Source: Paludibacter sp.
GTDB taxonomy: Bacteria > Bacteroidota > Bacteroidia > Bacteroidales > Paludibacteraceae
Length of the DNA: 8,684 nt
NCBI GenBank assembly: GCA_031284665.1
Contig: JAITXR010000092.1
Coordinates: 1-8,684, forward strand
Direction: 5' to 3'
Under the pieces are notes generated by a model. The model had not been told where the DNA came from and searched no databases. It was given only the letters and a program-made list of their open reading frames with translations. This document shows, piece after piece, positions 1 to 5,250 of the stretch. Both the position numbers and the translations under genes were made by a program. The first letter of the stretch is position 1, and each line of letters opens with the position of its first letter.

Positions 1-51
1 TCATTATATAAAAACATTTCTCAATCATTTCAAATAATAAAAAAAATATTA

Positions 52-59
52 TAACTTTG
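52..59 (+). promoter_or_regulatory. Candidate -7 promoter element of alanine dehydrogenase
   Basis: The octamer TAACTTTG fits the Bacteroidota -7 consensus TAnnTTTG and lies 56 bases before the ald start codon. A weak -33 match (TTTC at 28-31) sits 20 bases upstream, close to the usual spacing of about 19. Transcription would start near 65 and give a leader of about 50 nt. The same octamer occurs before the metalloprotease gene. The surrounding sequence is very AT-rich, so a chance match is possible. Confidence 0.5.
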
Positions 60-115
60 TAACTCTAAAAAAATAATTCATAAATATTTTAATCAATTAA
101 TACACATTTATTTAT

Positions 116-1198
116 ATGATAATCGGAGTTCCAAAAGAAATTAAAAACAACGAAAATCGCGTTGCATTAACGCCCGCAGGCACACAAATTCTAACAGCCA
201 ACGGACATATTGTTTACATCGAAAATAACGCCGGAGCAAACAGCGGCTTTCCTAACGACAAATACATTGCGGCAGGTGCAAAAATCCTTAACACCGCAAA
301 AGAAGTTTTCGACATTGCCGAAATGATAATCAAAGTCAAAGAGCCTATCGAACAAGAATACTCGCTTATTCGTCCTAATCAATTGCTTTTCACATACTTC
401 CACTTTGCCGCCGACGAAAAACTGACACGCGCAATGATTAAAACAGATGCCGTTTGCCTCGCATACGAAACTGTGGAATACTCTCACACTCTGCCGCTAC
501 TTGTGCCAATGAGCGAAGTTGCAGGGCGAATGTCAATACAGCAAGGCGCAAAATATCTCGAAAAACCACAAGGCGGAAAAGGAATTTTGCTTGGCGGAGT
601 GCCGGGTGTTAAACCTGCAAACGTGCTTGTGCTCGGCGGTGGAATTGTAGGAACTCACGCTGCGGTAATGGCTGCCGGACTTGGTGCACACGTTACAATC
701 GCTGATATTTCGTTGCCACGCTTGCGCTATTTGAGCGAAATTATGCCGGCAAATGTCGATACTTTGGTGTCGAGCCAATACAACATTAGCGAATTACTGC
801 CAACTACCGATTTGGTAATTGGCGCAGTACTTATTCCGGGAGCAAAAGCACCGCATCTTATCACACGAGATATGCTAAAATTGCTTAAACCCGGTTCAGT
901 ACTCGTTGATGTAGCAATCGACCAAGGCGGATGCTTTGAAACTTCGCATCCCACAACACACGCTAACCCAATTTACGAAGTGGATGGAGTAATTCATTAC
1001 TGCGTGGCAAACATTCCGGGAGCAGTGCCTTACACATCTACTTTGGCACTGACAAATGCCACACTGCCATACGCCGTAAAACTCGCAAATCTCGGTTGGG
1101 AACGCGCTTGCGAATTATACGACGACCTGCACAAAGGATTAAATATAGTGAACGGAAAAGTTGTGTGCAAAGCAGTAGCCGATACTTTTGGATTTTAA
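116..1198 (+). CDS. ald: Alanine dehydrogenase
   Basis: This enzyme catalyses the reversible NAD-dependent deamination of L-alanine to pyruvate and ammonia. It is cytosolic and usually hexameric. The 360-residue product is close to the family's usual length of about 370. The start MIIGVPKEIKNNENRVALTP is the canonical N-terminus. By comparison with the Mycobacterium tuberculosis enzyme, the active-site residues are present at the expected positions: R15 and K75 (pyruvate binding), H96 (catalysis) and D269 (equivalent to D270). The Rossmann dinucleotide loop is GGGIVG at 174-179, with the acidic ribose-binding residue D197 after the following strand. The N-terminal half (about 1-130) and the C-terminal end form the catalytic domain around the NAD domain (about 135-300). 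The gene stands alone, with a promoter-like octamer at 52-59 and no Shine-Dalgarno sequence. NAD(P) transhydrogenase alpha subunit is a relative, but the length and active-site residues favour alanine dehydrogenase. Confidence 0.96.
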   Translation: MIIGVPKEIKNNENRVALTPAGTQILTANGHIVYIENNAGANSGFPNDKYIAAGAKILNTAKEVFDIAEMIIKVKEPIEQEYSLIRPNQLLFTYFHFAADEKLTRAMIKTDAVCLAYETVEYSHTLPLLVPMSEVAGRMSIQQGAKYLEKPQGGKGILLGGVPGVKPANVLVLGGGIVGTHAAVMAAGLGAHVTIADISLPRLRYLSEIMPANVDTLVSSQYNISELLPTTDLVIGAVLIPGAKAPHLITRDMLKLLKPGSVLVDVAIDQGGCFETSHPTTHANPIYEVDGVIHYCVANIPGAVPYTSTLALTNATLPYAVKLANLGWERACELYDDLHKGLNIVNGKVVCKAVADTFGF

Positions 1199-1245
1199 TA
1201 AATTCGTTTAGAATTGATTAAGCGATAAAAAAATACAATATTTAA

Positions 1246-1314
1246 CATTCCGTAGGAATGTATCGCTCGGTAGAAAATGCACCACCCACCTCTGTCCTGC
1301 ATTCCGTAGGAATG
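1246..1314. repeat. Pair of identical 15-base palindromes with GGTAGAAA
   Basis: CATTCCGTAGGAATG occurs at 1246-1260 and again at 1300-1314 (6-base arms, 3-base loop). The first copy is followed after 8 bases by GGTAGAAA (1269-1276). The same hairpin-spacer-GGTAGAAA arrangement recurs at 8097-8127 with a different stem, so the element is dispersed. A near-copy in the reverse orientation, CATTCCTACAGAATG, lies at 1514-1528. This looks like a REP-type dispersed repeat with no coding content. Confidence 0.75.
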
Positions 1315-1442
1315 CGACCTTAAAGAATATTGCAAATGAGGTAATGAGGTTAAGGTAAAACATCTATCGGCTACTGAGGTTGTTTTGTGAAGAAAATTAG
1401 GTGAAAATTAGGTTGAAACAAAAATCTTCAATTCGGACAACT

Positions 1443-1491
1443 CCGTAGAGCCTGCCCCGAGGTCTCCCGATTTATCGTGGACTTGTCGGGG
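1443..1491. repeat. REP-like hairpin preceded by GTAG
   Basis: The sequence CCGTAGAGCCTGCCCCGA at 1443-1460 is identical to 8153-8170. It contains GTAG (1445-1448), then the arm CCCCGA (1455-1460), which pairs with TCGGGG at 1486-1491. In the copy near 8165 the loop is only a few bases; here the arms are separated by 25 bases containing a second CCCGA (1466-1470), so this copy is expanded or rearranged. Confidence 0.65.
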
Positions 1492-1513
1492 AATGCGACC
1501 TTTGCGATGGAAA

Positions 1514-1573
1514 CATTCCTACAGAATGCTGGGAATATGTGTTGTCCGTTATTTCTACTCCCGACACGTCGGG
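1514..1573. repeat. Inverted palindrome plus CTAC-associated hairpin
   Basis: CATTCCTACAGAATG (1514-1528) is a one-mismatch reverse copy of the palindrome at 1246 and 1300. It is followed by CGTTATTTCTAC (1547-1558), a 12-base string shared with 8239-8250, and then by the hairpin CCCGACACGTCGGG (1560-1573, 6-base arms). Read on the - strand this is a hairpin followed by AGTAG, the mirror image of the GTAG-hairpin elements at 1443 and 8153. Confidence 0.65.
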
Positions 1574-1655
1574 ATAAACTACGCGACAATCCACTACGGG
1601 ATTGAAAACCGCAATACGTTGTTGCTGATTTACAACGAATTACAAAAATACGTCA

Positions 1656-1688
1656 ATGGTAGGGAAAGTTTACCCCGACGTGTCGGGG
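1656..1688. repeat. GGTAG plus CCCCGACGTGTCGGGG hairpin
   Basis: The 16-base palindrome CCCCGACGTGTCGGGG (1673-1688) is the reverse complement of the one at 8165-8180. GGTAG lies at its 5' side, starting near 1658 and 11 bases before the stem. It belongs to the same dispersed hairpin family as the elements at 1443, 1560 and 8165. Confidence 0.65.
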
Positions 1689-1743
1689 AAGCAATCCAGA
1701 ATAGAATTATTTATCATTCAGTCGATTAACTGACACTAAAATC

Positions 1744-1776
1744 AACCCTAACAAGGTTTAAAACCCTGTTAGGGTT
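1744..1776. repeat. 33-base near-perfect palindrome, AACCCTAACA family
   Basis: The arms at 1744-1759 and 1761-1776 are 16 bases each and pair with one mismatch around a single central base. The outer arm reads AACCCTAACA and its partner TGTTAGGGTT. There is no adjoining T-run, so it is not a classical intrinsic terminator. Related copies lie at 1812-1855 and 8468-8500. Confidence 0.8.
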
Positions 1777-1811
1777 AGAATAAATTAATTTTGAAATATT
1801 TACAAATTTAA

Positions 1812-1855
1812 AACCCTAACAGGGTTAAAGCGAGATGGCAAACTCTGTTAGGGTT
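1812..1855. repeat. Second AACCCTAACAGGGTT inverted repeat
   Basis: AACCCTAACAGGGTT (1812-1826) pairs with AACTCTGTTAGGGTT (1841-1855) over 15 bases with one mismatch. The loop is 14 bases. It lies 35 bases after the palindrome at 1744-1776 and 73 bases before the ugd start, so it could fall in the upstream control region of ugd. That role is only inferred from position. Confidence 0.75.
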
Positions 1856-1928
1856 ATGATGTGTTAACTTTTATCACTTACAGATTTAATAAAGCATATT
1901 AATAGACTTATCTATAATCAACAAAAAT

Positions 1929-3260
1929 ATGAAAATTGCAATTATTGGAACAGGATATGTAGGACTTGTAACCGGCACTTGTTTTGCCGAAATGGGCGTG
2001 GACGTTACTTGTGTGGATATTGACAAAAAGAAAATCGACAATCTCAATAACGGAATTATCCCAATTTACGAGCCCGGACTCGAAGATATGGTGTTGCAAA
2101 ACGTAAAAGCCGAACGCCTGCATTTTACAACTTCGCTGACCGATGTGCTGGATAATGTGGAAGTGGTATTTAGTGCTGTCGGCACACCTCCGGGCGACGA
2201 TGGCAGTGCCGACCTCCGCTATGTACTCGAGGTTGCGCGGCAAGTTGGACAAAATATTTCAAAACCAATATTGCTTGTTACAAAAAGTACAGTGCCGGTT
2301 GGTACTGCCAACAAAGTGCGCAACGCTATTCAAGCCGAATTGGATAAACGTGGCGTAAAAATTGAATTTGGCGTGGCATCAAATCCTGAATTTCTAAAAG
2401 AAGGAAACGCCGTAAGCGATTTTATGAGCCCCGACAGAGTAGTGATTGGTGTGGAAAACGAATACGCAAAAGAACTGATGACAAAACTTTATCGTCCATT
2501 TTTACTCAACAATTTCAGAGTAATTTTTATGGACATTCCATCAGCCGAAATGACCAAATACGCCGCTAATGCTATGCTTGCCACACGTATCAGTTTTATG
2601 AACGACATTGCCAACCTCTGCGAACTCGTAGGTGCAGATGTCAATATGGTGCGAAAAGGTATCGGCAGCGACCAACGAATAGGAAGTAAATTTCTATATC
2701 CGGGATGCGGATACGGCGGCTCGTGTTTCCCAAAAGATGTAAAAGCATTAGTCCACACAGCCGAGCAAAACGGATATTCACTTCGTGTGCTTAAAGCGGT
2801 GGAAGAAGTAAATCAACTGCAAAAACAAGTGCTGTTCAACAAACTTGCAAAGTATTTTGATGGCAAATTAGCGGACAAAACTATAGCATTATGGGGATTA
2901 TCCTTTAAGCCGGACACCGACGATATGCGCGAGGCAGCATCGCTTGTGTTGATAGAAAAACTGCTGGCTACCGACTGCAAAATTCGAGTGTTCGACCCTG
3001 TGGCAATGCCCGAAACAAAACTTTCGCTCAGCCGTATGGGCATCAATACCGACAATATTTATTATGCCGATGATATTTACGATGCCGTTGCCGATGCTGA
3101 TGCATTAATGCTCGTTACCGAATGGAAACAGTTCAGAATGCCCTCGTGGGTGGCGGTAAACAAATGTATGAAAGGCAAACTCATTATCGACGGGCGCAAC
3201 ATTTACGACAAAAACGAAATGCGACAAGCCGGATTTGATTATTTATATATTGGAGGATGA
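1929..3260 (+). CDS. ugd: UDP-glucose 6-dehydrogenase
   Basis: This cytosolic enzyme oxidises UDP-glucose twice with NAD to UDP-glucuronate, a precursor for capsule, exopolysaccharide and other surface sugars. The 443-residue length is normal for the family. The N-terminal NAD domain opens with GTGYVG (7-12) and ends its second strand in D30. Active-site elements are complete: NPEFLKEG at 152-159 with E154 and E158, EMTKYAANA at 207-215 with K210 and N214, and GCGYGGSCFPKD at 259-270 with the catalytic C266. The C-terminal domain has the usual LWGLSFKPDTDDMREA (321-336), FDP (355-357) and DGRNIYD (421-427). UDP-ManNAc and GDP-mannose dehydrogenases are relatives, but the sequence around the active site is of the UDP-glucose type. 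No glycosyltransferase neighbours are present. The start codon follows an AT-rich leader with no Shine-Dalgarno sequence. Confidence 0.96.
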   Translation: MKIAIIGTGYVGLVTGTCFAEMGVDVTCVDIDKKKIDNLNNGIIPIYEPGLEDMVLQNVKAERLHFTTSLTDVLDNVEVVFSAVGTPPGDDGSADLRYVLEVARQVGQNISKPILLVTKSTVPVGTANKVRNAIQAELDKRGVKIEFGVASNPEFLKEGNAVSDFMSPDRVVIGVENEYAKELMTKLYRPFLLNNFRVIFMDIPSAEMTKYAANAMLATRISFMNDIANLCELVGADVNMVRKGIGSDQRIGSKFLYPGCGYGGSCFPKDVKALVHTAEQNGYSLRVLKAVEEVNQLQKQVLFNKLAKYFDGKLADKTIALWGLSFKPDTDDMREAASLVLIEKLLATDCKIRVFDPVAMPETKLSLSRMGINTDNIYYADDIYDAVADADALMLVTEWKQFRMPSWVAVNKCMKGKLIIDGRNIYDKNEMRQAGFDYLYIGG

Positions 3261-3274
3261 CGTCTAATGTGTCA

Positions 3275-3411
3275 ATTTGCTAATATGCTAATATGCAAAT
3301 GTGCAAATTAAGAAATGAATAAATTAACGATTAGTGATTAGTGATGAGTGATTAACTGCCTAATTAGTAGTCTTTTACTATTAACTATTCACTATATACT
3401 ATATACTACCA
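3275..3411. repeat. Low-complexity intergenic region with 7-base arrays
   Basis: This is the convergent gap between ugd and the phosphorylase gene. It contains ATTAGTG-type heptamers at 3330-3354 (3.5 units) and ACTATTA/ACTATTC/ACTATAT/ACTACCA heptamers at 3377-3411 (5 units). Before them, ATTTGC (3275-3280) and GCAAAT (3295-3300) can pair, around a doubled GCTAATAT. No intrinsic terminator with a T-run was seen for either flanking gene. The heptamer period matches arrays in three other gaps of this window. Confidence 0.7.
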
Positions 3412-3420
3412 ACTCCGTTT

Positions 3421-4287
3421 TCAAATTCTGTCAAGTACCGTAACTATTAGATCGTCGAATGAGCCTTTATAGTTGGTGTTCATTTCGCCAGAATAACGCC
3501 CGGCAATAATCATACAAACGGTAGTGGCTTTATGCCCCATAATGCCCGCCAATCCGGCAAGTGCGGCGCCTTCCATTTCGTAATTGCAGATTTTCAAGTC
3601 CTTGTACTCAAACGATTCGATAAGTTCGTTCTGGCGAGGATTGCTGTTTGCCATTCTCAACTGTCGCCCTTGCGGAGCGTAAAATCCACTTGCCGAAATA
3701 GTTATACCACTCACCATATCCGCTCCAATGCGCGATGTAAGTTCAGCATCAGAGGCTACAAAATATGGTTTTGCCAAATTTTTATTCCAATTCGTATGGT
3801 TAACGAATGTATCAGCCAAGTCGTCGAGAATTATTTTTTTTCCGTCGTTGTAAAAATACAGCAGTCCGTCCATTCCCATCGAAATAGTGGAAATCACATA
3901 ACTTCCTATCGGGCAAAAGGGCTGCAAACCGCCGGATGTCCCTATTCTCACAAGCGAAAGTTGGCGAAAGTCGGGTTTTACTGTGCGTGTTTCAAAATCA
4001 ATATTAGCGAGCGTATCAAGTTCGTTCATCACAATATCAATATTGTCGCAACCTATGCCGTGCGAAATTGCAGTAATTCGCTTGCCCTTGTAAGAGCCTG
4101 TAATAGTGCGAAATTCGCGACTTTGACTGTCAAATTCTATCGAATCGAAAAACGACGCTACTTTTGGTACTCTTTCGGGGTCGCCCATCATTACTACGCG
4201 GTCGGCAAGTTGGTCGGGGCGGATGTGAAGGTGAAATACACTTCCATCGCTGTTGATAATAAGTTCGGATACAGGAAAAGTTTTCAT
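3421..4287 (-). CDS. udp: Nucleoside phosphorylase, uridine phosphorylase family
   Basis: The predicted reaction is phosphorolysis of uridine to uracil and ribose 1-phosphate (pyrimidine salvage) in the cytosol. The 288-residue product is somewhat longer than E. coli Udp (about 253). Visible family motifs include VFHLHIRPDQL (17-27), which matches the VFHLGLTKNDL start of E. coli Udp, and the phosphate-binding GDPERV (35-40) with R39. Others are SHGIG (75-79), VRIGTSGG (113-120) with R114 and T117, and NYEMEGA (235-241), the ribose-binding EME. The pyrimidine-recognition loop reads GFYAPQGRQLR (201-211), with Q206 and R208 in place of E. coli Q166 and R168. This favours uridine over purine substrates, though the exact nucleoside is not certain. 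It lies 168 bases downstream of folK on the same strand with no promoter octamer between them, so co-transcription is possible. Heptamer repeats flank both ends of the gene. Confidence 0.88.
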   Translation of the reverse strand: MKTFPVSELIINSDGSVFHLHIRPDQLADRVVMMGDPERVPKVASFFDSIEFDSQSREFRTITGSYKGKRITAISHGIGCDNIDIVMNELDTLANIDFETRTVKPDFRQLSLVRIGTSGGLQPFCPIGSYVISTISMGMDGLLYFYNDGKKIILDDLADTFVNHTNWNKNLAKPYFVASDAELTSRIGADMVSGITISASGFYAPQGRQLRMANSNPRQNELIESFEYKDLKICNYEMEGAALAGLAGIMGHKATTVCMIIAGRYSGEMNTNYKGSFDDLIVTVLDRI

Positions 4288-4300
4288 AATTATTTTAAGA

Positions 4301-4442
4301 GTTAGAAGTTACGGAAGATAGAAGATAAGAAGTTAGAAGATAGAAAATAGAAGATGGAAGTTAGAAGTTACAGAAGTTATAAATTAGGATGTTCATCACT
4401 AATCACTAATCATTTATCACTAAATTTTACATTTTACATTTT
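4301..4442. repeat. Heptamer arrays between folK and the phosphorylase gene
   Basis: From about 4302 to 4380 the + strand is a purine-rich run of roughly eleven imperfect units such as TTAGAAG, ATAGAAG and ATGGAAG, a few of them stretched to 8 or 9 bases. It is followed by CACTAAT twice (4397-4410), the complement of the ATTAGTG units at 3330, and TTTTACA twice (4425-4438). The region is non-coding and, if the two flanking genes share a transcript, it would be transcribed. Confidence 0.75.
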
Positions 4443-4455
4443 CAACTCTCCACTC

Positions 4456-4824
4456 TCAACTAATTTCATCAACACATTGTCGGACAAATTCAAATCGGTC
4501 ATAATCGTTTCGGCGTTGCTCACCGTTCCAGAAAATAAGGTCGATGTCGATAGGCACTATACCTTGTTTGTTTGTTGCCGCCGAGCGTCCCATTTCGTTT
4601 TCGATGTGCTTAAAGTGCAATGTTGCAATTTTTGCAGTATCGTCTGCGAGAATTTTGAGCGCTTGATTAAGAAATCGATTTTTGTATTTTTTACCCACAG
4701 GCTCGGTATCAAGCACGTTGCTTTGGGCGATAATTTCAAAAAAATCGGCAAGTCGTTCCCGTGCGCGTATGATATTATTTTCGCGGTCGGAATTGGACGC
4801 AAGCATTATTATCGCGGTATTCAT
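4456..4824 (-). CDS. folK: Short 6-hydroxymethyl-7,8-dihydropterin pyrophosphokinase
   Basis: FolK (HPPK) transfers pyrophosphate from ATP to 6-hydroxymethyl-7,8-dihydropterin in folate synthesis, in the cytosol. Recognisable parts are MLASNSDRENN (7-17, corresponding to LGSNxGDR), the TEPVG segment (40-44), FLNQAL (51-56), IENEMGR (74-80) and PIDIDLIFW (91-99). The last supplies the two metal-binding aspartates D93 and D95. The product has only 122 residues, against about 159 in E. coli. The usual C-terminal part with LPHP and the ER.FVL.PL stretch is replaced by FEFVRQCVDEIS, and the arginine normally just before the DxD motif (PRTLDLD) is absent. I recall similarly compact FolK-like proteins in other Bacteroidales, so this is probably a lineage form and not a broken gene. 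No other folate genes are adjacent. A promoter-like octamer lies 26 bases upstream. Confidence 0.82.
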   Translation of the reverse strand: MNTAIIMLASNSDRENNIIRARERLADFFEIIAQSNVLDTEPVGKKYKNRFLNQALKILADDTAKIATLHFKHIENEMGRSAATNKQGIVPIDIDLIFWNGEQRRNDYDRFEFVRQCVDEIS

Positions 4825-4849
4825 AACAAATTTGTTTTACTGATTTATG

Positions 4850-4857
4850 CAAAAATA
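4850..4857 (-). promoter_or_regulatory. Candidate -7 promoter element of folK
   Basis: On the - strand this reads TATTTTTG, matching TAnnTTTG, 25 bases before the folK start codon. That implies a leader of only about 20 nt. No TTTG-like -33 element is present at the expected distance, and the region is AT-rich, so support is moderate to weak. Confidence 0.35.
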
Positions 4858-4980
4858 ATAAAAAATTACGAATTATAGATTATAAATTACAAGAATTAAT
4901 TTTATGATAACAAAGCAAATGGCGTTATTCAAAGTTTTTTTTCTGTTTTTTTCTTTGCGCCTTCGTGTTCAAAAAATTTC

Positions 4981-5030
4981 TTTTGTTGTCTGAACTATGA
5001 TTTTAATAAGATTTTTAAGATTACTATGAT
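4981..5030. repeat. 50-base direct repeat, copy 1
   Basis: The 50 bases are identical, by direct comparison, to 7918-7967 in the same orientation. The unit starts TTTTGTTGTCTGAACTATGA and ends in TTACTATGAT. Internally it repeats ATGATT/AAGATT at intervals of about 9-11 bases. It lies 156 bases upstream of folK, which is on the - strand. Flanks diverge immediately on the right; on the left both copies follow T-rich sequence. Confidence 0.85.
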
Positions 5031-5083
5031 TAAGAAACGGACATCTGTTAGTTAATAGTGAATAGTTTACAAATTAGTAAGTT

Positions 5084-5246
5084 AATCATTAATCACTAAT
5101 CGTTAATCACTTAATTAGTAGTTTTTTCATCCTACATTTTACATTCTACATTCTACATTTCTTAATTTCTTAATTTCTTAATTGGCACATTAGCACATTG
5201 TTTATTAGCACATTAATCAGACATTTATCACTAATCGTTAATCACT
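5084..5246. repeat. Heptamer and octamer arrays downstream of the metalloprotease
   Basis: Ordered small arrays fill the gap. AATCATT/AATCACT/AATCGTT/AATCACT are at 5084-5111 (four 7-base units), and CTACATT/TTACATT/CTACATT/CTACATT at 5132-5159 (four 7-base units). CTTAATTT repeats at 5161-5183 (three 8-base units, the last partial), AGCACATT-type words at about 5185-5215, and TATCACT/AATCGTT/AATCACT at 5226-5246. The last array ends 4 bases from the metalloprotease stop codon. Together with 4825-5083 this makes a 426-base gap. Its remainder holds the 50-base repeat at 4981 and T-rich sequence, but no gene or intrinsic terminator that I can identify. Confidence 0.75.
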
Positions 5247-5250
5247 ATTT

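Larger units (their letters stand above)
1199..1928. other. Gene-free intergenic region rich in palindromes
   Basis: No convincing gene was found in these 730 bases between ald and ugd. The region holds two copies of the palindrome CATTCCGTAGGAATG plus an inverted near-copy, three hairpins built on CCCCGA/TCGGGG arms, and two inverted repeats of the AACCCTAACAGGG type; each is listed separately. The rest (about 1315-1440 and 1574-1655) shows no recognisable feature. The one open frame here (1493-1729) runs through the palindromes and is judged spurious. A weak promoter-like TAACTTTT lies at 1865-1872, 57 bases before ugd, one base off the TAnnTTTG consensus. Confidence 0.7.

Noticed and set aside
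1591..1609. Sequence CTACGGGATTGAAAAC, resembling the ATTGAAAC end of some CRISPR repeats
   Set aside because: It occurs once only, with no regularly spaced copies and no cas genes in the window.
1493..1729. Open frame of 78 codons on the + strand in the palindrome-rich gap
   Set aside because: It runs straight through two dispersed hairpins of the CCCCGAC family, resembles no protein family I know, and has no promoter-like octamer or plausible start context. It is best explained as repeat sequence that happens to be open.
3532..4305. Long (257-codon) + strand open frame opposite the phosphorylase gene
   Set aside because: The opposite strand encodes a clear uridine phosphorylase-family enzyme with all its motifs. 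The + strand product has many scattered Cys, His and Tyr residues and no recognisable motif, as expected for an antisense shadow.
4354..4878. Open frame of 174 codons on the + strand opposite folK
   Set aside because: It starts in a purine-rich heptamer array and runs antisense through folK. Its translation is low complexity at the start and shows no family resemblance.
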